Positions 31,673 to 40,495 of a stretch of 61,970 bases of DNA are shown piece by piece (the first letter of the stretch is position 1; the number at the start of each line of letters is the position of its first letter). A model generated the notes under the pieces. It saw only the letters and a program-made list of their open reading frames with translations. It had not been told where the DNA came from and did no database searches. Position numbers and translations under genes: made by a program. Source of the DNA: CAG-492 sp035388585 (lineage in GTDB: Bacteria; Bacillota; Clostridia; TANB77; CAG-508); assembly GCA_035388585.1 (NCBI GenBank), contig DAOOQE010000006.1:1-61970 (forward strand), in the 5' to 3' direction.

Positions 31673-32530
31673 ATGGATAGATTTAAAGCTGCGAGAAATA
31701 CTGGAATTTTAGGCATTTTATGGAATATATTTTTATTAACTATAAAAATAACAATTGGAATAATAAGTGGGAGTCAGGCTATGATAGCAGATTCTGCAAA
31801 TAGCCTTGGAGATATCTTTTCATCATTAATGACTATTATTGGTAATAAAATTTCAAGTGAACCAAAAGATGATAATCATAATTTTGGACATGGTAAGGCA
31901 GAATATATTTTTTCGCTACTTATAAGTTTATCCATGATCTTAGTTGCTTTCAAATTACTTTTTGATTCTGCATTATCATTATTTAATAAAGAAAAATTTA
32001 TTTTCTCTTGGACATTAGTAATTGTATGTATAATAACAATTACTATAAAATTTTTCTTGTATTTTTATACCAATAAATTAGCAAAAAAATATAACAATAT
32101 TTTAATATCCTCTAGCTCAAAAGATCATAGAAATGATTGTATAGTTACAACTTTTACATTATTTTCAATACTTATGAGTCTTGCAAATATATATTGGTTC
32201 GATGGTATTGTCGGAATTGGAATTTCATTATGGATATGTTTCACTGGAGTCAAAATATTTATAGAGAGCTTTAATATTTTGATGGACTCTTCCATTGATG
32301 AAAAAACTAAAACTTCAATTCTAAATTTAGCAAAGACATATAAAGAAATTAAAAAAGTTGATAAGTTCTCATCAGCACCAGTAGGATATCAGTATTTTAT
32401 TACACTTACAATATTTGTAGATGGCAATATGAATACAACAAAAAGCCATAATTTAGCTGATAATCTTGAAAAAAAGATTTGCAGAATAGAAAAAATATAT
32501 GGTGCAATTGTTCATGTAGAACCTTTTTAA
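31673..32530 (+). CDS. Cation diffusion facilitator (CDF) family transporter
   Basis: 285 residues with six predicted membrane helices and a C-terminal cytoplasmic domain. Metal-site motifs of the family: ADSANSLGDIFSS in helix 2, HNFGHGKAE between helices, and SSSKDHRNDC ahead of helix 5. The C-terminal region has SHNLADNLEKKI and ends IVHVEPF, the usual His-containing end. CDF proteins export Zn, Mn, Fe or Cd in exchange for protons; the metal cannot be assigned here. The ATG follows directly on a translated minicistron. A strong terminator follows. Confidence 0.92.
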   Translation: MDRFKAARNTGILGILWNIFLLTIKITIGIISGSQAMIADSANSLGDIFSSLMTIIGNKISSEPKDDNHNFGHGKAEYIFSLLISLSMILVAFKLLFDSALSLFNKEKFIFSWTLVIVCIITITIKFFLYFYTNKLAKKYNNILISSSSKDHRNDCIVTTFTLFSILMSLANIYWFDGIVGIGISLWICFTGVKIFIESFNILMDSSIDEKTKTSILNLAKTYKEIKKVDKFSSAPVGYQYFITLTIFVDGNMNTTKSHNLADNLEKKICRIEKIYGAIVHVEPF

Positions 32531-32549
32531 TATAATTGTAATCATTTAT

Positions 32550-32576
32550 AAAGGCAGGAATTGTGTTCCTGCCTTT
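32550..32576 (+). terminator. Terminator after the CDF gene
   Basis: AAAGGCAGGAA, TTGTG loop, TTCCTGCCTTT. Confidence 0.92.
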
Positions 32577-32695
32577 TATTATTTTTTTATCTAATTAAAA
32601 TTATTAATTATTATCTTTCCATATAATGCTATATACTTTTTTTATTATATTCATAATTTTTTATAAACTATTACTTTTTTGCTAGAATTTTGATA

Positions 32696-33325
32696 CTACT
32701 TTTTTAAATCAAGAAAGTATTTACATTCTTTTTTTAATGGACAAATTTCACACCTTGGATTTTGTGCTATGCACAGATTTCTTCCATGCCACATTAGTAA
32801 ATGATTTATATCTCTTATTTGATCTATCGAAAAATAGGCTAATAAATCTTGTTCTATTTTTATTGGGTCTTTACTTATTGTTAATCCTAATCTATTAGAA
32901 ATTCTCTTAGCATGTGTGTCTACAGCAATTCCTGATGGTATATTAAATGCTTCTAGCAAAATTACATTTGCGCTTTTTCTTCCTATTCCTGGCAATTTAA
33001 GCAATTCATCCATTTCACTTGGTACTTTCGAATCATATTTTTCTATAATTATTTTTGCACATTCTTTTATATTTTTTGCTTTGTTTCTATAAAACCCGCA
33101 AGAATGAACTAGTTCTTCCAATTCTAATATATTTATTTCTACATAGTTTTCAATTTCTGGTAACCTTGTAAAAATTGTTGGTGTAACCTTGTTAACTCTT
33201 TCATCTGTGCACTGCGCCGCTAAAATAACAGCTACTAATAATTCAAATGGTGTATGAAAATCCAAACTACATTTAGCATCTGGATACAGATTTTTTAATG
33301 TTTTTACTAATTTTTTTGAATCCAT
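32696..33325 (-). CDS. nth: Endonuclease III
   Basis: Bifunctional DNA glycosylase/AP lyase for oxidised pyrimidines. 209 residues: the HhH motif LLKLPGIGRKSANVIL with the catalytic Lys, VDTHAKRISNRLG with the catalytic Asp, and a C-terminal [4Fe-4S] cluster C-x6-C-x2-C-x5-C (CIAQNPRCEICPLKKECKYF). GGAG precedes the ATG. Single gene. A second base-excision glycosylase (ogg) lies at 51 kb. Confidence 0.97.
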   Translation of the reverse strand: MDSKKLVKTLKNLYPDAKCSLDFHTPFELLVAVILAAQCTDERVNKVTPTIFTRLPEIENYVEINILELEELVHSCGFYRNKAKNIKECAKIIIEKYDSKVPSEMDELLKLPGIGRKSANVILLEAFNIPSGIAVDTHAKRISNRLGLTISKDPIKIEQDLLAYFSIDQIRDINHLLMWHGRNLCIAQNPRCEICPLKKECKYFLDLKK

Positions 33326-33608
33326 TTCGTTCTCCTTTATTTATAATTCGAAGTTTTAATATATAATTATTTTATTTAAATTATTTTTTTGAATTTTTTT
33401 ATATTATATATTTATAACTTTTTAATTTATATTTTATTTTTCTATTCTATTTTTTTTCTATTCTATTTTTATATTTCTCTATTTTTTTTAAAAAAATTTC
33501 TAATTATATTCTTATTTTCTATTCTATTTTTTTATTTTTCTATTATTTTCTATTTTTAAAAAATTTTCTAATTATATTCTTATTCTGTTTTAATTCTATT
33601 AAAAAAAA
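33326..33608. other. Low-complexity T-rich intergenic region
   Basis: No gene seen. A near-repeat of about 68 bp is visible: TCTAATTATATTCTTATT at 33499 and again at 33567. The rest is runs of TTTCTATTCTATTTTT. Confidence 0.6.
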
Positions 33609-33659
33609 TACAATTGAAAAAAGGAGAATCTTTTTTCAAGATTACTTTTTTCAATTGTA
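33609..33659 (-). terminator. hpf transcript terminator
   Basis: TACAATTGAAAAAAG ... CTTTTTTCAATTGTA, extended by an inner GAATC/GATT pairing, followed on the minus strand by a long T-run. It lies beyond the 54-bp array, so that array is transcribed as the hpf 3' untranslated region. Confidence 0.85.
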
Positions 33660-33717
33660 ATTATTGTATTATACACTATGTATTTTATTCAGCTAGACTT
33701 TAAATTAATCTTTTGCT

Positions 33718-33893
33718 TTTGGTTCAACTTAGTTTTCATTTTCATTTCTTTCTTTTTGTTAAGCTTATGTTTCTGGTTCAACTTAGTTTTTATTTTCACC
33801 TCATGCTTTTAGTTCAGCCTATGCTTTTGGTTCAACTTAGCTTTCATTTTACCTCTTGCTTTTAGTTCAGCTTATGCTTCTGGTTCAACTAGA
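33718..33893. repeat. Tandem array, 54 bp x ~4, overlapping the hpf stop
   Basis: The landmark GGTTCAAC recurs at 33721, 33775, 33829 and 33882 (spacing 54, 54, 53). The last copy contains the final hpf codons (Val-Glu-Pro-Glu-Ala) and stop. Read on in the hpf frame, the copies encode a Lys-rich 18-residue unit (KTKLNQKHKLNKKKEMKM type) with few stops. Each unit is itself a pair of related ~27-bp halves. Confidence 0.88.
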
Positions 33894-34405
33894 CCATAGT
33901 TTTTCCCATCTTTTAATTTAAATATAACATTTACTTTTCCTGTTTCTAAATTAATAAATGTTAAGAATAAATTTTGTGGTTTTTCGCTTAATACTAGTTT
34001 TGCATCCTCTGGCGTCATTGGTTTTATATCATAATAAATTGTTTTAAGAATTTCTTTTTCTACTTTATAATTGTTTGAATCAATACTTACACTTTCTTTT
34101 ATTCTGATAGTTTCATTCATGTTTTGTTTATCTTTTTTTGTTTTCATTTTTCTTATTTGACCTTCTAATATATCAATATCCTTATCTATTGATGCATATA
34201 GATCTTTACTTTCTGTTACAGCTATGTATATTTCTCCATCTACATATATACGTATTTCTGCAACTTGATTTATTCCTTCTGTTTTTATTGTTACTTGAAC
34301 ATCTAGTTCTGTCTCAAAATATTTTGATATTCTTTCACATTTTTTCTCAATGTACGCTTTAATTGAATCTGTTGTTAATTCTTTTCCTATTATTTTAATG
34401 TTCAT
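33872..34405 (-). CDS. hpf: Ribosome hibernation promoting factor, long form
   Basis: Dimerises 70S ribosomes into inactive 100S particles in stationary phase. Residues about 1-95 are the S30AE/RaiA domain (MNIKIIGKELTTDSIKAYIE; VAEIRIYVDGEIYIAV; DLYASIDKDIDILEGQIRK). The C-terminal dimerisation domain (KPMTPEDAKLVLSEKPQNLF; KDGKNYGLVEPEA) makes it the long form typical of Bacillota. Start 34405 is chosen because AAAGGAGTG is correctly spaced from it; an in-frame GTG 9 bases earlier lies within that Shine-Dalgarno. 177 residues. Confidence 0.95.
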   Translation of the reverse strand: MNIKIIGKELTTDSIKAYIEKKCERISKYFETELDVQVTIKTEGINQVAEIRIYVDGEIYIAVTESKDLYASIDKDIDILEGQIRKMKTKKDKQNMNETIRIKESVSIDSNNYKVEKEILKTIYYDIKPMTPEDAKLVLSEKPQNLFLTFINLETGKVNVIFKLKDGKNYGLVEPEA

Positions 34406-34455
34406 AAAAATCACTCCTTTAATGTATTCAATATATCATCTTTTGTTATATTTTA

Positions 34456-34484
34456 ATTATAAACTTTAAATGGTTTTTTTTCAA
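34456..34484 (-). promoter_or_regulatory. hpf promoter
   Basis: Minus strand: TTGAAA (34479-34484), 17-bp spacer, TATAAT (34456-34461). Divergent from the rpsT promoter. Confidence 0.7.
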
Positions 34485-34550
34485 CCCTTTTATCAAAATT
34501 TGTAAAATGCGTTTTTAAGTGAAATGCTGAATCTTTTTTCCTATAAGTAC

Positions 34551-34579
34551 TTGCCAAAATCCTTTTTTTATGATAGAAT
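34551..34579 (+). promoter_or_regulatory. rpsT promoter
   Basis: -35 TTGCCA (34551-34556), 17-bp spacer, -10 TAGAAT (34574-34579), the same -10 as rpmB. Confidence 0.65.
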
Positions 34580-34624
34580 ACAGTTTGTTATAATTTATTA
34601 TTACTATGAACGGAGGTGCAACTA

Positions 34625-34891
34625 ATGCCAAATATCAAATCAGCTATCAAACGTGTAAGCGTTATAGAGAAAAAAACATTAAGAAATAATATGGTTAAAT
34701 CAGGATATAAATCAGCTATCAAAAAATTCGAGCAAGCTATTGAATCAGGTAATGTTCAAGATGCTACTACTTTATTTTCAGAAGCAACTAGAAAAATTGA
34801 TCAAGCTTGTAAAAAAGGTGTTATTGTAAAAAACACTGCAGCTAGAAAAAAATCTGCTTTAGCTAAAAAATTAAATGCAGTTAATGCTTAA
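34625..34891 (+). CDS. rpsT: 30S ribosomal protein S20
   Basis: 88 residues: MPNIKSAIKRVSVIEKKTLR, then NNMVKSGYKSAIKKFEQAI and the basic end AARKKSALAKKLNAVNA. All-helical primary 16S rRNA-binding protein. The start is the ATG after CGGAGGTG at 34610-34617; an in-frame GTG at 34616 is part of the Shine-Dalgarno. Confidence 0.97.
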   Translation: MPNIKSAIKRVSVIEKKTLRNNMVKSGYKSAIKKFEQAIESGNVQDATTLFSEATRKIDQACKKGVIVKNTAARKKSALAKKLNAVNA

Positions 34892-34922
34892 TTAGTAAAA
34901 AATTGTGCACAGTTTTTTACAC

Positions 34923-34946
34923 AAAGAATCCATTTATGGGTTCTTT
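34923..34946 (+). terminator. rpsT terminator
   Basis: AAAGAATCCA, TTTA loop, TGGGTTCTTT followed by more T, with one G-T pair. Confidence 0.85.
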
Positions 34947-35016
34947 TTTTTCACAAAATTTATAACCAAATTACAAATAATTAAGAAAATACTAACTAAT
35001 GTATTTCAAAAAAAAC

Positions 35017-35049
35017 AAACCCAAATTGATTTTTTAACAATTTGGGTTT
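35017..35049 (-). terminator. aspS-gatCAB operon terminator
   Basis: AAACCCAAATTG / CAATTTGGGTTT, with GTTTTTTTTG following on the minus strand. It lies beyond the 26-bp array downstream of gatB. Confidence 0.85.
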
Positions 35050-35061
35050 TAAAGATATTAT

Positions 35062-35200
35062 TATTTATTTTTACAATATCTTTTTGTTATTTAATTTTAT
35101 AATATCTTTTTAATATTTAATTTTATAATACTTTTTCTTATTTAGTTTTACAATATCTTTTTAGTATTTATTTTTATAGTACTATTTTCTTATCTGGTTT
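35062..35200. repeat. Tandem array, 26 bp x 5
   Basis: TATTTA-started units (TATTTAATTTTATAATATCTTTTT and variants) at 35062, 35088, 35114, 35139 and 35165, with a partial unit at 35191. Lies between gatB and its terminator, hence in the transcribed 3' tail. Confidence 0.85.
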
Positions 35201-35206
35201 TAAATA

Positions 35207-36649
35207 TTATTTGCTTAATTCTTCTATAAACATTTTATTCAACATTTGTGGATTTGCTTTTCCTTTAGTTTCTTTCATCGCTTGTCCTACTAAGAATCCT
35301 AATGCTTTATCTTTTCCAGCTTTAAAATCTGAAACAGATTGAGAATTATTCTCTATAATTTTTAATACTATTTCTTTAATTGCACTTTCATCAGAAATTT
35401 GAATCCAACCTTTTTCCTTAATCATAATTTCTGGATCAATTGGATTTTCAAACAACTCTTCTACAACTTTTTTAGCAATTGCTGAACTTATAATACCTTT
35501 TTCTATTAGTAAAACAACATCTGCCAATTGTTCAGGTGTAAATGGAATTTGTTCTGGTTCAATATCTTTATCATTTAAAATTCTTGATATATCTGATAGA
35601 ATCAAATTTGCAACTGCTTTTGCATTCCTACATTTTTTTTCAGCACCTTCAAATAAAATTGACAAATACTTAGATGCTGTTAATAAATTTGCATCTTTTT
35701 CAGTTAATCCACATTCATTTATATATCTCATTTTTCTTGTTTCTGGTAATTCTGGTAAAGATTTTCTTACATTTTCAATATATTCATTTGATAATCTTAT
35801 TGCAACCAAATCTGGGTCTGGAAAATATCTGTAATCTTGAGCATCTTCTTTGCTTCTCATTTCAAAGGTTTTACCTGATACATCATCCCATCTTAGTGTT
35901 GTTTGATAAATCTCCCCTCCCTCTTCAATTACATCAATTTGTCTATTTGATTCATATTCAATTGCTCTTACAATTGATCTAAATGAATTCATATTTTTCA
36001 TTTCTGTACGTGTTCCAAATTTCTCTGCTCCTTTTTTTCTTACAGAAACATTAACATCAGCTCTTAATGATCCTTCTTGCATTTTACAATCTGATACTTC
36101 TATATATTCAAATATAGATTTTATTTTTCTTAAATATTGTTCAGCTTCTTTTGCAGAACGAATATCTGGTTCAGATACTGTTTCAATCAAAGGAACTCCA
36201 GCTCTATTTAAGTCTACCAATGTTCCAGTTCCGAATTCACTATGATTTAATTTTCCAGCATCTTCTTCTATATGAATTCTTGTAATTCCGATTTTCTTTT
36301 TATTTCCATCTTCATCTTCTATCTCAATAAAACCTTTTTCACAAAGGGGTTTGTCAAATTGTGATATTTGGTATGATTTAGGAAGATCTGGATAAAAATA
36401 GTTTTTTCTATCGTTTTTACTATCTTGCGAGATTGTACAATTTGTTGCAAGCCCAGCTTTAACAGCATATTCAACTACTTTTTCATTAAGTACTGGTAAT
36501 GTTCCTGGCATAGCCATACATATTGGACAACAATGTGTATTTGGTTTTCCTCCAAATTCAGTTGGACATGAGCAAAATATTTTAGTTTTTGTTGATAATT
36601 CAGCATGTACCTCTAAACCAATTACTACTTCATAATCTTCTCTTGGCAT
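35207..36649 (-). CDS. gatB: Asp/Glu-tRNA(Asn/Gln) amidotransferase subunit B
   Basis: tRNA-binding and kinase subunit of GatCAB, which phosphorylates and then amidates mischarged Asp-tRNA(Asn) or Glu-tRNA(Gln). N-terminal cradle: YEVVIGLEVHAELSTKTKIF, CSCPTEFGGKPNTHCCPICM (zinc cysteines), NDRKNYFYPDLPKSYQISQF. The C-terminal YqeY-like tail recognises the tRNA (FLVGQAMKETKGKANPQML). The start is set at MPREDYEVV (36649), where GAGAGG is properly spaced; two in-frame ATGs just upstream are too close to it. Last gene of aspS-gatC-gatA-gatB. Confidence 0.97.
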   Translation of the reverse strand: MPREDYEVVIGLEVHAELSTKTKIFCSCPTEFGGKPNTHCCPICMAMPGTLPVLNEKVVEYAVKAGLATNCTISQDSKNDRKNYFYPDLPKSYQISQFDKPLCEKGFIEIEDEDGNKKKIGITRIHIEEDAGKLNHSEFGTGTLVDLNRAGVPLIETVSEPDIRSAKEAEQYLRKIKSIFEYIEVSDCKMQEGSLRADVNVSVRKKGAEKFGTRTEMKNMNSFRSIVRAIEYESNRQIDVIEEGGEIYQTTLRWDDVSGKTFEMRSKEDAQDYRYFPDPDLVAIRLSNEYIENVRKSLPELPETRKMRYINECGLTEKDANLLTASKYLSILFEGAEKKCRNAKAVANLILSDISRILNDKDIEPEQIPFTPEQLADVVLLIEKGIISSAIAKKVVEELFENPIDPEIMIKEKGWIQISDESAIKEIVLKIIENNSQSVSDFKAGKDKALGFLVGQAMKETKGKANPQMLNKMFIEELSK

Positions 36650-36672
36650 TTTCATCATCCTCTCTATTTTTT

Positions 36673-36812
36673 ATTGAATTATTAATATAATAAAACTGTG
36701 CTACTTAACAGTTCCAATAAACTCTGTTTTGATTATTAAATTATAAATATATTAAAATTATGCTACTTAACAGTTTCAATAAAATCTATATTATTATCGA
36801 ATTATTAATATA
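36673..36812. repeat. Tandem array, 62 bp x ~2.3
   Basis: CTACTTAACAGTT recurs at 36701 and 36763, and GAATTATTAATATAAT at 36677 and 36799. Located in the gatA-gatB junction inside the operon. Confidence 0.75.
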
Positions 36813-36880
36813 ATTTAATATTATACACTTTATAATTAATTTCTTATTTTAATTTAATACTTAAAATCTAAGTACAAATC

Positions 36881-38353
36881 TTAGATTTTAAACTCAGGTT
36901 TAAATTTTTCTCTAAATTTAAATACTTGTTCAAATGTATATGCTGCATTTAAAATTGTTTCTTCTTCAAATCTATTCCCTATTAATTGCAATCCTATTGG
37001 CATATTATTTTTATCTACTCCACATGGTATAGAAATCGCCGGTAATCCAGCTATATTAACAGATACAGTACATATATCTGCTAAATACATTTCTAATGGA
37101 TTGTTAGATTTTGTTCCTATTTCATATGCTACTGTTGGTGATGTAGGTGTTAATATTACATCATATTTTTTAAATGCATTTTCGAATTCTCTTTTTACAA
37201 GAGTTCTAACTTGTTGCGCTTTTTTATAATATGCATCATAATATCCTGAACTTAATACGTAAGTACCAAGAATTATTCTTCTTTTTACCTCATCTCCAAA
37301 TCCTTCACTTCTAGAATTTACAAATATATCTTTAAGATTTTCAAAATTTTCTGTTCTATATCCATATCTTATACCATCAAATCTACCTAAATTAGAGCTG
37401 GCTTCTGCACAAGCAATTATATAATATGCTGCAAGCGAATATTTGGCAATATCTAAAGAAATCTCTTCAATTTCTGCTCCTAATTCTCTATATTTTTCAA
37501 TCGCATTTTCAACTTTTTCTTTTACCTCAGGATTTATTCCTTCTCCGAAAAACTCTTTTGGAACTCCTATTTTTAATCCTCTAACATCATTTTTCAAGCA
37601 CTTAGTATAATCTTTTTTATCAATAGTAATTGATGTTGTATCTTTTTCATCTTTTCCAGCAATTATATTTAATAATATTGCTGCATCTTTTACATCTTTT
37701 GTAATTGGTCCTATTTGATCCAAAGATGAAGCAAATGCAACTATTCCATATCTTGATACTAGCCCATATGTAGGTTTTAGACCTACAACTCCACAAAATG
37801 ATGCTGGTTGTCTTATTGAACCACCAGTGTCTGAACCTAATGCCCATGGAACCATGTTTGCAGCAACAGCTGCAGCTGAACCGCCTGACGATCCACCTGG
37901 TACAGTATTTAAATTCCAAGGATTTCTTGTTTTCTTAAATGCGGAATATTCAGTTGATGCACCCATCGCGAATTCATCCATATTTAATTTTCCTAAATAT
38001 ATACTATTTTTCTCATCTAATTTCTCAATTACTGTTGCATTATAAGGAGCTTCAAAATTTTCTAGCATTTTTGAACTACAAGTTGTTTTTGTTCCTTTAA
38101 TACAAATATTATCTTTTATTCCTATTGGAATCCCTGCTAATCCATCATTTAATATTTCACCAGTTGATATTTTTCTATCAATCTCTTTTGCTTTTTCCAG
38201 TGCTTGTTCTTCTAAGGTTGAAACAAAAGCTTGCACATCTGGCTCTTTTATTTTCATTCTTTCTGTATATTCTTTATTTATTTGTTCTACTGTTATTTCC
38301 TTTTTTAATAATTTTTCTTGTAATTCATGAACAGCTAAATCTATAATTTCCAT
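36881..38353 (-). CDS. gatA: Asp/Glu-tRNA(Asn/Gln) amidotransferase subunit A
   Basis: Amidase-signature glutaminase supplying ammonia to GatB. The Ser-cisSer-Lys triad region is intact: Lys in GIPIGIKDNICIKGTKTTCS, and the serines in PGGSSGGSAAAVAANMVPWA and LGSDTGGSIRQPASFCGVVG. 490 residues, complete. It is read after gatC (22 bases). A hairpin (TTAAAATCTAAG / CTTAGATTTTAA) overlaps its stop codon but lacks a T-run, so read-through into gatB is expected. Confidence 0.97.
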   Translation of the reverse strand: MEIIDLAVHELQEKLLKKEITVEQINKEYTERMKIKEPDVQAFVSTLEEQALEKAKEIDRKISTGEILNDGLAGIPIGIKDNICIKGTKTTCSSKMLENFEAPYNATVIEKLDEKNSIYLGKLNMDEFAMGASTEYSAFKKTRNPWNLNTVPGGSSGGSAAAVAANMVPWALGSDTGGSIRQPASFCGVVGLKPTYGLVSRYGIVAFASSLDQIGPITKDVKDAAILLNIIAGKDEKDTTSITIDKKDYTKCLKNDVRGLKIGVPKEFFGEGINPEVKEKVENAIEKYRELGAEIEEISLDIAKYSLAAYYIIACAEASSNLGRFDGIRYGYRTENFENLKDIFVNSRSEGFGDEVKRRIILGTYVLSSGYYDAYYKKAQQVRTLVKREFENAFKKYDVILTPTSPTVAYEIGTKSNNPLEMYLADICTVSVNIAGLPAISIPCGVDKNNMPIGLQLIGNRFEEETILNAAYTFEQVFKFREKFKPEFKI

Positions 38354-38375
38354 AATTTCCCTCCTTTTTTTATTA

Positions 38376-38660
38376 TTATAAAACCTTAGGAATACTAAAC
38401 ATTCCCTCTTCTTGACTTGGAGAATTTTTTAATAATAAATCAATATCTTCAAATTTTTTGATTTCGTCTTTTCTAAAAACATTAAAATTATCATTTGCCC
38501 CAATGGTTTCATTTAAACCATCTATTGGAGCATTATTTACTATATCAGCAAAATTCAAAATATCTTCTAAATTTAAAATGTATTTTTCTATTTCTTCATC
38601 TTTAATTTTTAGGTTCGCCAATTTTGCAATATGCAAAATTTCTTGTTTACTTACTTGCAT
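38376..38660 (-). CDS. gatC: Asp/Glu-tRNA(Asn/Gln) amidotransferase subunit C
   Basis: 94-residue belt subunit stabilising GatA-GatB. Pattern: ILHIAKLANLKIKDEEIEKY, LEDILNFADIVNNAPIDGLN, and the acidic end with SPSQEEGMFSIPKVL, the normal GatC finish. AAGGAGATG precedes the ATG. It starts 13 bases after the aspS stop. Confidence 0.95.
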   Translation of the reverse strand: MQVSKQEILHIAKLANLKIKDEEIEKYILNLEDILNFADIVNNAPIDGLNETIGANDNFNVFRKDEIKKFEDIDLLLKNSPSQEEGMFSIPKVL

Positions 38661-38673
38661 AAATTCATCTCCT

Positions 38674-40443
38674 TTACTTATTTTTTATATCAATTTTTAT
38701 ATGAACATCATCTAGTTGATTTTTTGTAACTTCTCCAGGTGCGCCCATTAATAAATCTTGTGCCTTGCTATTCATCGGAAATGCTATTACATCTCTTATT
38801 GCATCTGCTCCTGCTAATAACATAAGCATTCTATCTACACCTGGTGCTATACCAGCATGTGGAGGAGCTCCAAATTGAAATGCATTATATAATGCAGCAA
38901 ATCTTTTTTCTATATCTGCTTGAGTATATCCAGCTATTTCAAAAGCTTTTTTCATTACTTCTATATCATGATTTCTAACAGCACCTGATGACAATTCTAT
39001 TCCATTACAAACAATATCATATTGATATGCAACTATGTCTAAAGGATTTTTTGTAAGTAATGCTTCTAACCCTCCTTGTGGCATTGAAAAAGGGTTATGA
39101 CTAAATGTAATCTGGTTGTTTTCCTCTAATTCAAACATTGGAAAATCAACTATCCAACAAAATTTAAAAATATTCTCATCAATTAAATTTAATCTTCTTC
39201 CTAATTCTGAACGAATTTCTCCTGCCAATTTTTCAACTATTCCTGTTTGCTCAGCTATGAAGAAAAATGCATCTCCTGGTTTTGAATCTGTTCTTGAAAT
39301 TATTTCATTTTTTGCTTCTTCTGGAATAAATTTTGCGATTGGTCCTTGTAAAGTTCCATCTTCTAATATTCTTAACCAAGCTAGACCTTTAGCTCTGCAA
39401 TTTGAAATTGCATAATCTGCCATACCATCAAAAAAGCTTCTTGGTTGTTCAGAAACATTATGAGTAGCTATTACTCTTACTATTTTATTTTTGAATGCAT
39501 TAAATTCTATATTAGCAAAAATATCTGTTATATCTGTAATTATAAGTGGATTTCTTAAATCTGGTTTATCACTTCCATATTTTAACATTGATTCTTTATA
39601 TGGAATTCTTGGAAATGGATATTCTGCTATCTTTTTATCTGAGAATTTTGAAAATGTATTATACATTACTGGTTCAATAACTTTAAAAACGTCTTCTTGT
39701 TCTACAAAACTCATCTCCATATCTAATTGGTAAAATTCTCCTGGAGCTCTATCTGCTCTAGCATCTTCATCTCTGAAACAAGGTGCTATTTGGAAGTATT
39801 TGTCTATTCCAGATACCATTAGTAATTGTTTAAATTGTTGTGGTGCTTGTGGTAATGCATAAAATTTTCCTGGGTGAACTCTGCTTGGCACAAGATAATC
39901 TCTTGCCCCTTCTGGTGATGAGCTTGTAAGTATAGGTGTTTGAACTTCTATAAACCCTTGTTCTATCATTTGGCTTCTTAAAAATTGAATAACATTTGCT
40001 CTTAATATTAAATTATTTTTTAATTTATCTCCACGTAAATCTAAAAATCTATTTTGCAGGCGTAAATCTTCTCTTACATCTTGATCTTGATTAACTTCAA
40101 ATGGAAGATTTTTAGTTCTTTTTCCTAGTATTTCTATTTCAGATATAACAATTTCTACTTCACCTGTTTTTAGATTTTTGTTTATTGTTTCTTCATCTCT
40201 TTTTTTAACTATTCCTGTAACGCTAACTGTTGATTCAGTTGGAATTCTCGAAGCAAAATCAACTTGTTCTGAATCTCCAGAAGCAACAGCTTGTGTTATT
40301 CCATACATATCTCTAATATCTAAAAATACTAGTCCCCCTAAATCTCTTGTTGTTTGTAAAAATCCTGCTATTTTAACTTCTCTTCCTACGTCTTCTACTC
40401 CTATTTGATCACATCTGTGTGTTCTGTATTTGTTTTTTGTCAT
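38674..40443 (-). CDS. aspS: Aspartate--tRNA ligase
   Basis: Class IIb synthetase of the bacterial type (589 residues). It has an N-terminal OB anticodon domain (VKIAGFLQTTRDLGGLVFLD), motif 2 (QIAPCFRDEDARADRAPGEF YQLD), the bacterial GAD insertion and motif 3 (GIAPGVDRMLMLLAGADAIR). Heading the gatCAB operon suggests it may be non-discriminating, making Asp-tRNA(Asn) for GatCAB; that is inference. Expression is controlled by the T-box leader just upstream. AAAGGGG precedes the ATG. Confidence 0.96.
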   Translation of the reverse strand: MTKNKYRTHRCDQIGVEDVGREVKIAGFLQTTRDLGGLVFLDIRDMYGITQAVASGDSEQVDFASRIPTESTVSVTGIVKKRDEETINKNLKTGEVEIVISEIEILGKRTKNLPFEVNQDQDVREDLRLQNRFLDLRGDKLKNNLILRANVIQFLRSQMIEQGFIEVQTPILTSSSPEGARDYLVPSRVHPGKFYALPQAPQQFKQLLMVSGIDKYFQIAPCFRDEDARADRAPGEFYQLDMEMSFVEQEDVFKVIEPVMYNTFSKFSDKKIAEYPFPRIPYKESMLKYGSDKPDLRNPLIITDITDIFANIEFNAFKNKIVRVIATHNVSEQPRSFFDGMADYAISNCRAKGLAWLRILEDGTLQGPIAKFIPEEAKNEIISRTDSKPGDAFFFIAEQTGIVEKLAGEIRSELGRRLNLIDENIFKFCWIVDFPMFELEENNQITFSHNPFSMPQGGLEALLTKNPLDIVAYQYDIVCNGIELSSGAVRNHDIEVMKKAFEIAGYTQADIEKRFAALYNAFQFGAPPHAGIAPGVDRMLMLLAGADAIRDVIAFPMNSKAQDLLMGAPGEVTKNQLDDVHIKIDIKNK

Positions 40444-40495
40444 TTTTATTTACCCCTTTCTTTAATTAGAATTACTTCAAACGTTTTTTTGCAAC

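Noticed and set aside
33718..33893. GGTTCAAC motifs resembling tRNA T-arms
   Set aside because: They recur every 54 bases in a tandem array, with no acceptor, D- or anticodon stems around them. I found no tRNA gene in the window.
36861..36892. Hairpin at the gatA stop as an operon terminator
   Set aside because: The stem is good but no T-run follows on the minus strand, and gatB must be expressed with gatA.
37647..37919. 90-codon minus-strand frame inside gatA
   Set aside because: A shifted frame within the coding region, Trp/Cys/Arg-rich, with no ribosome-binding site.
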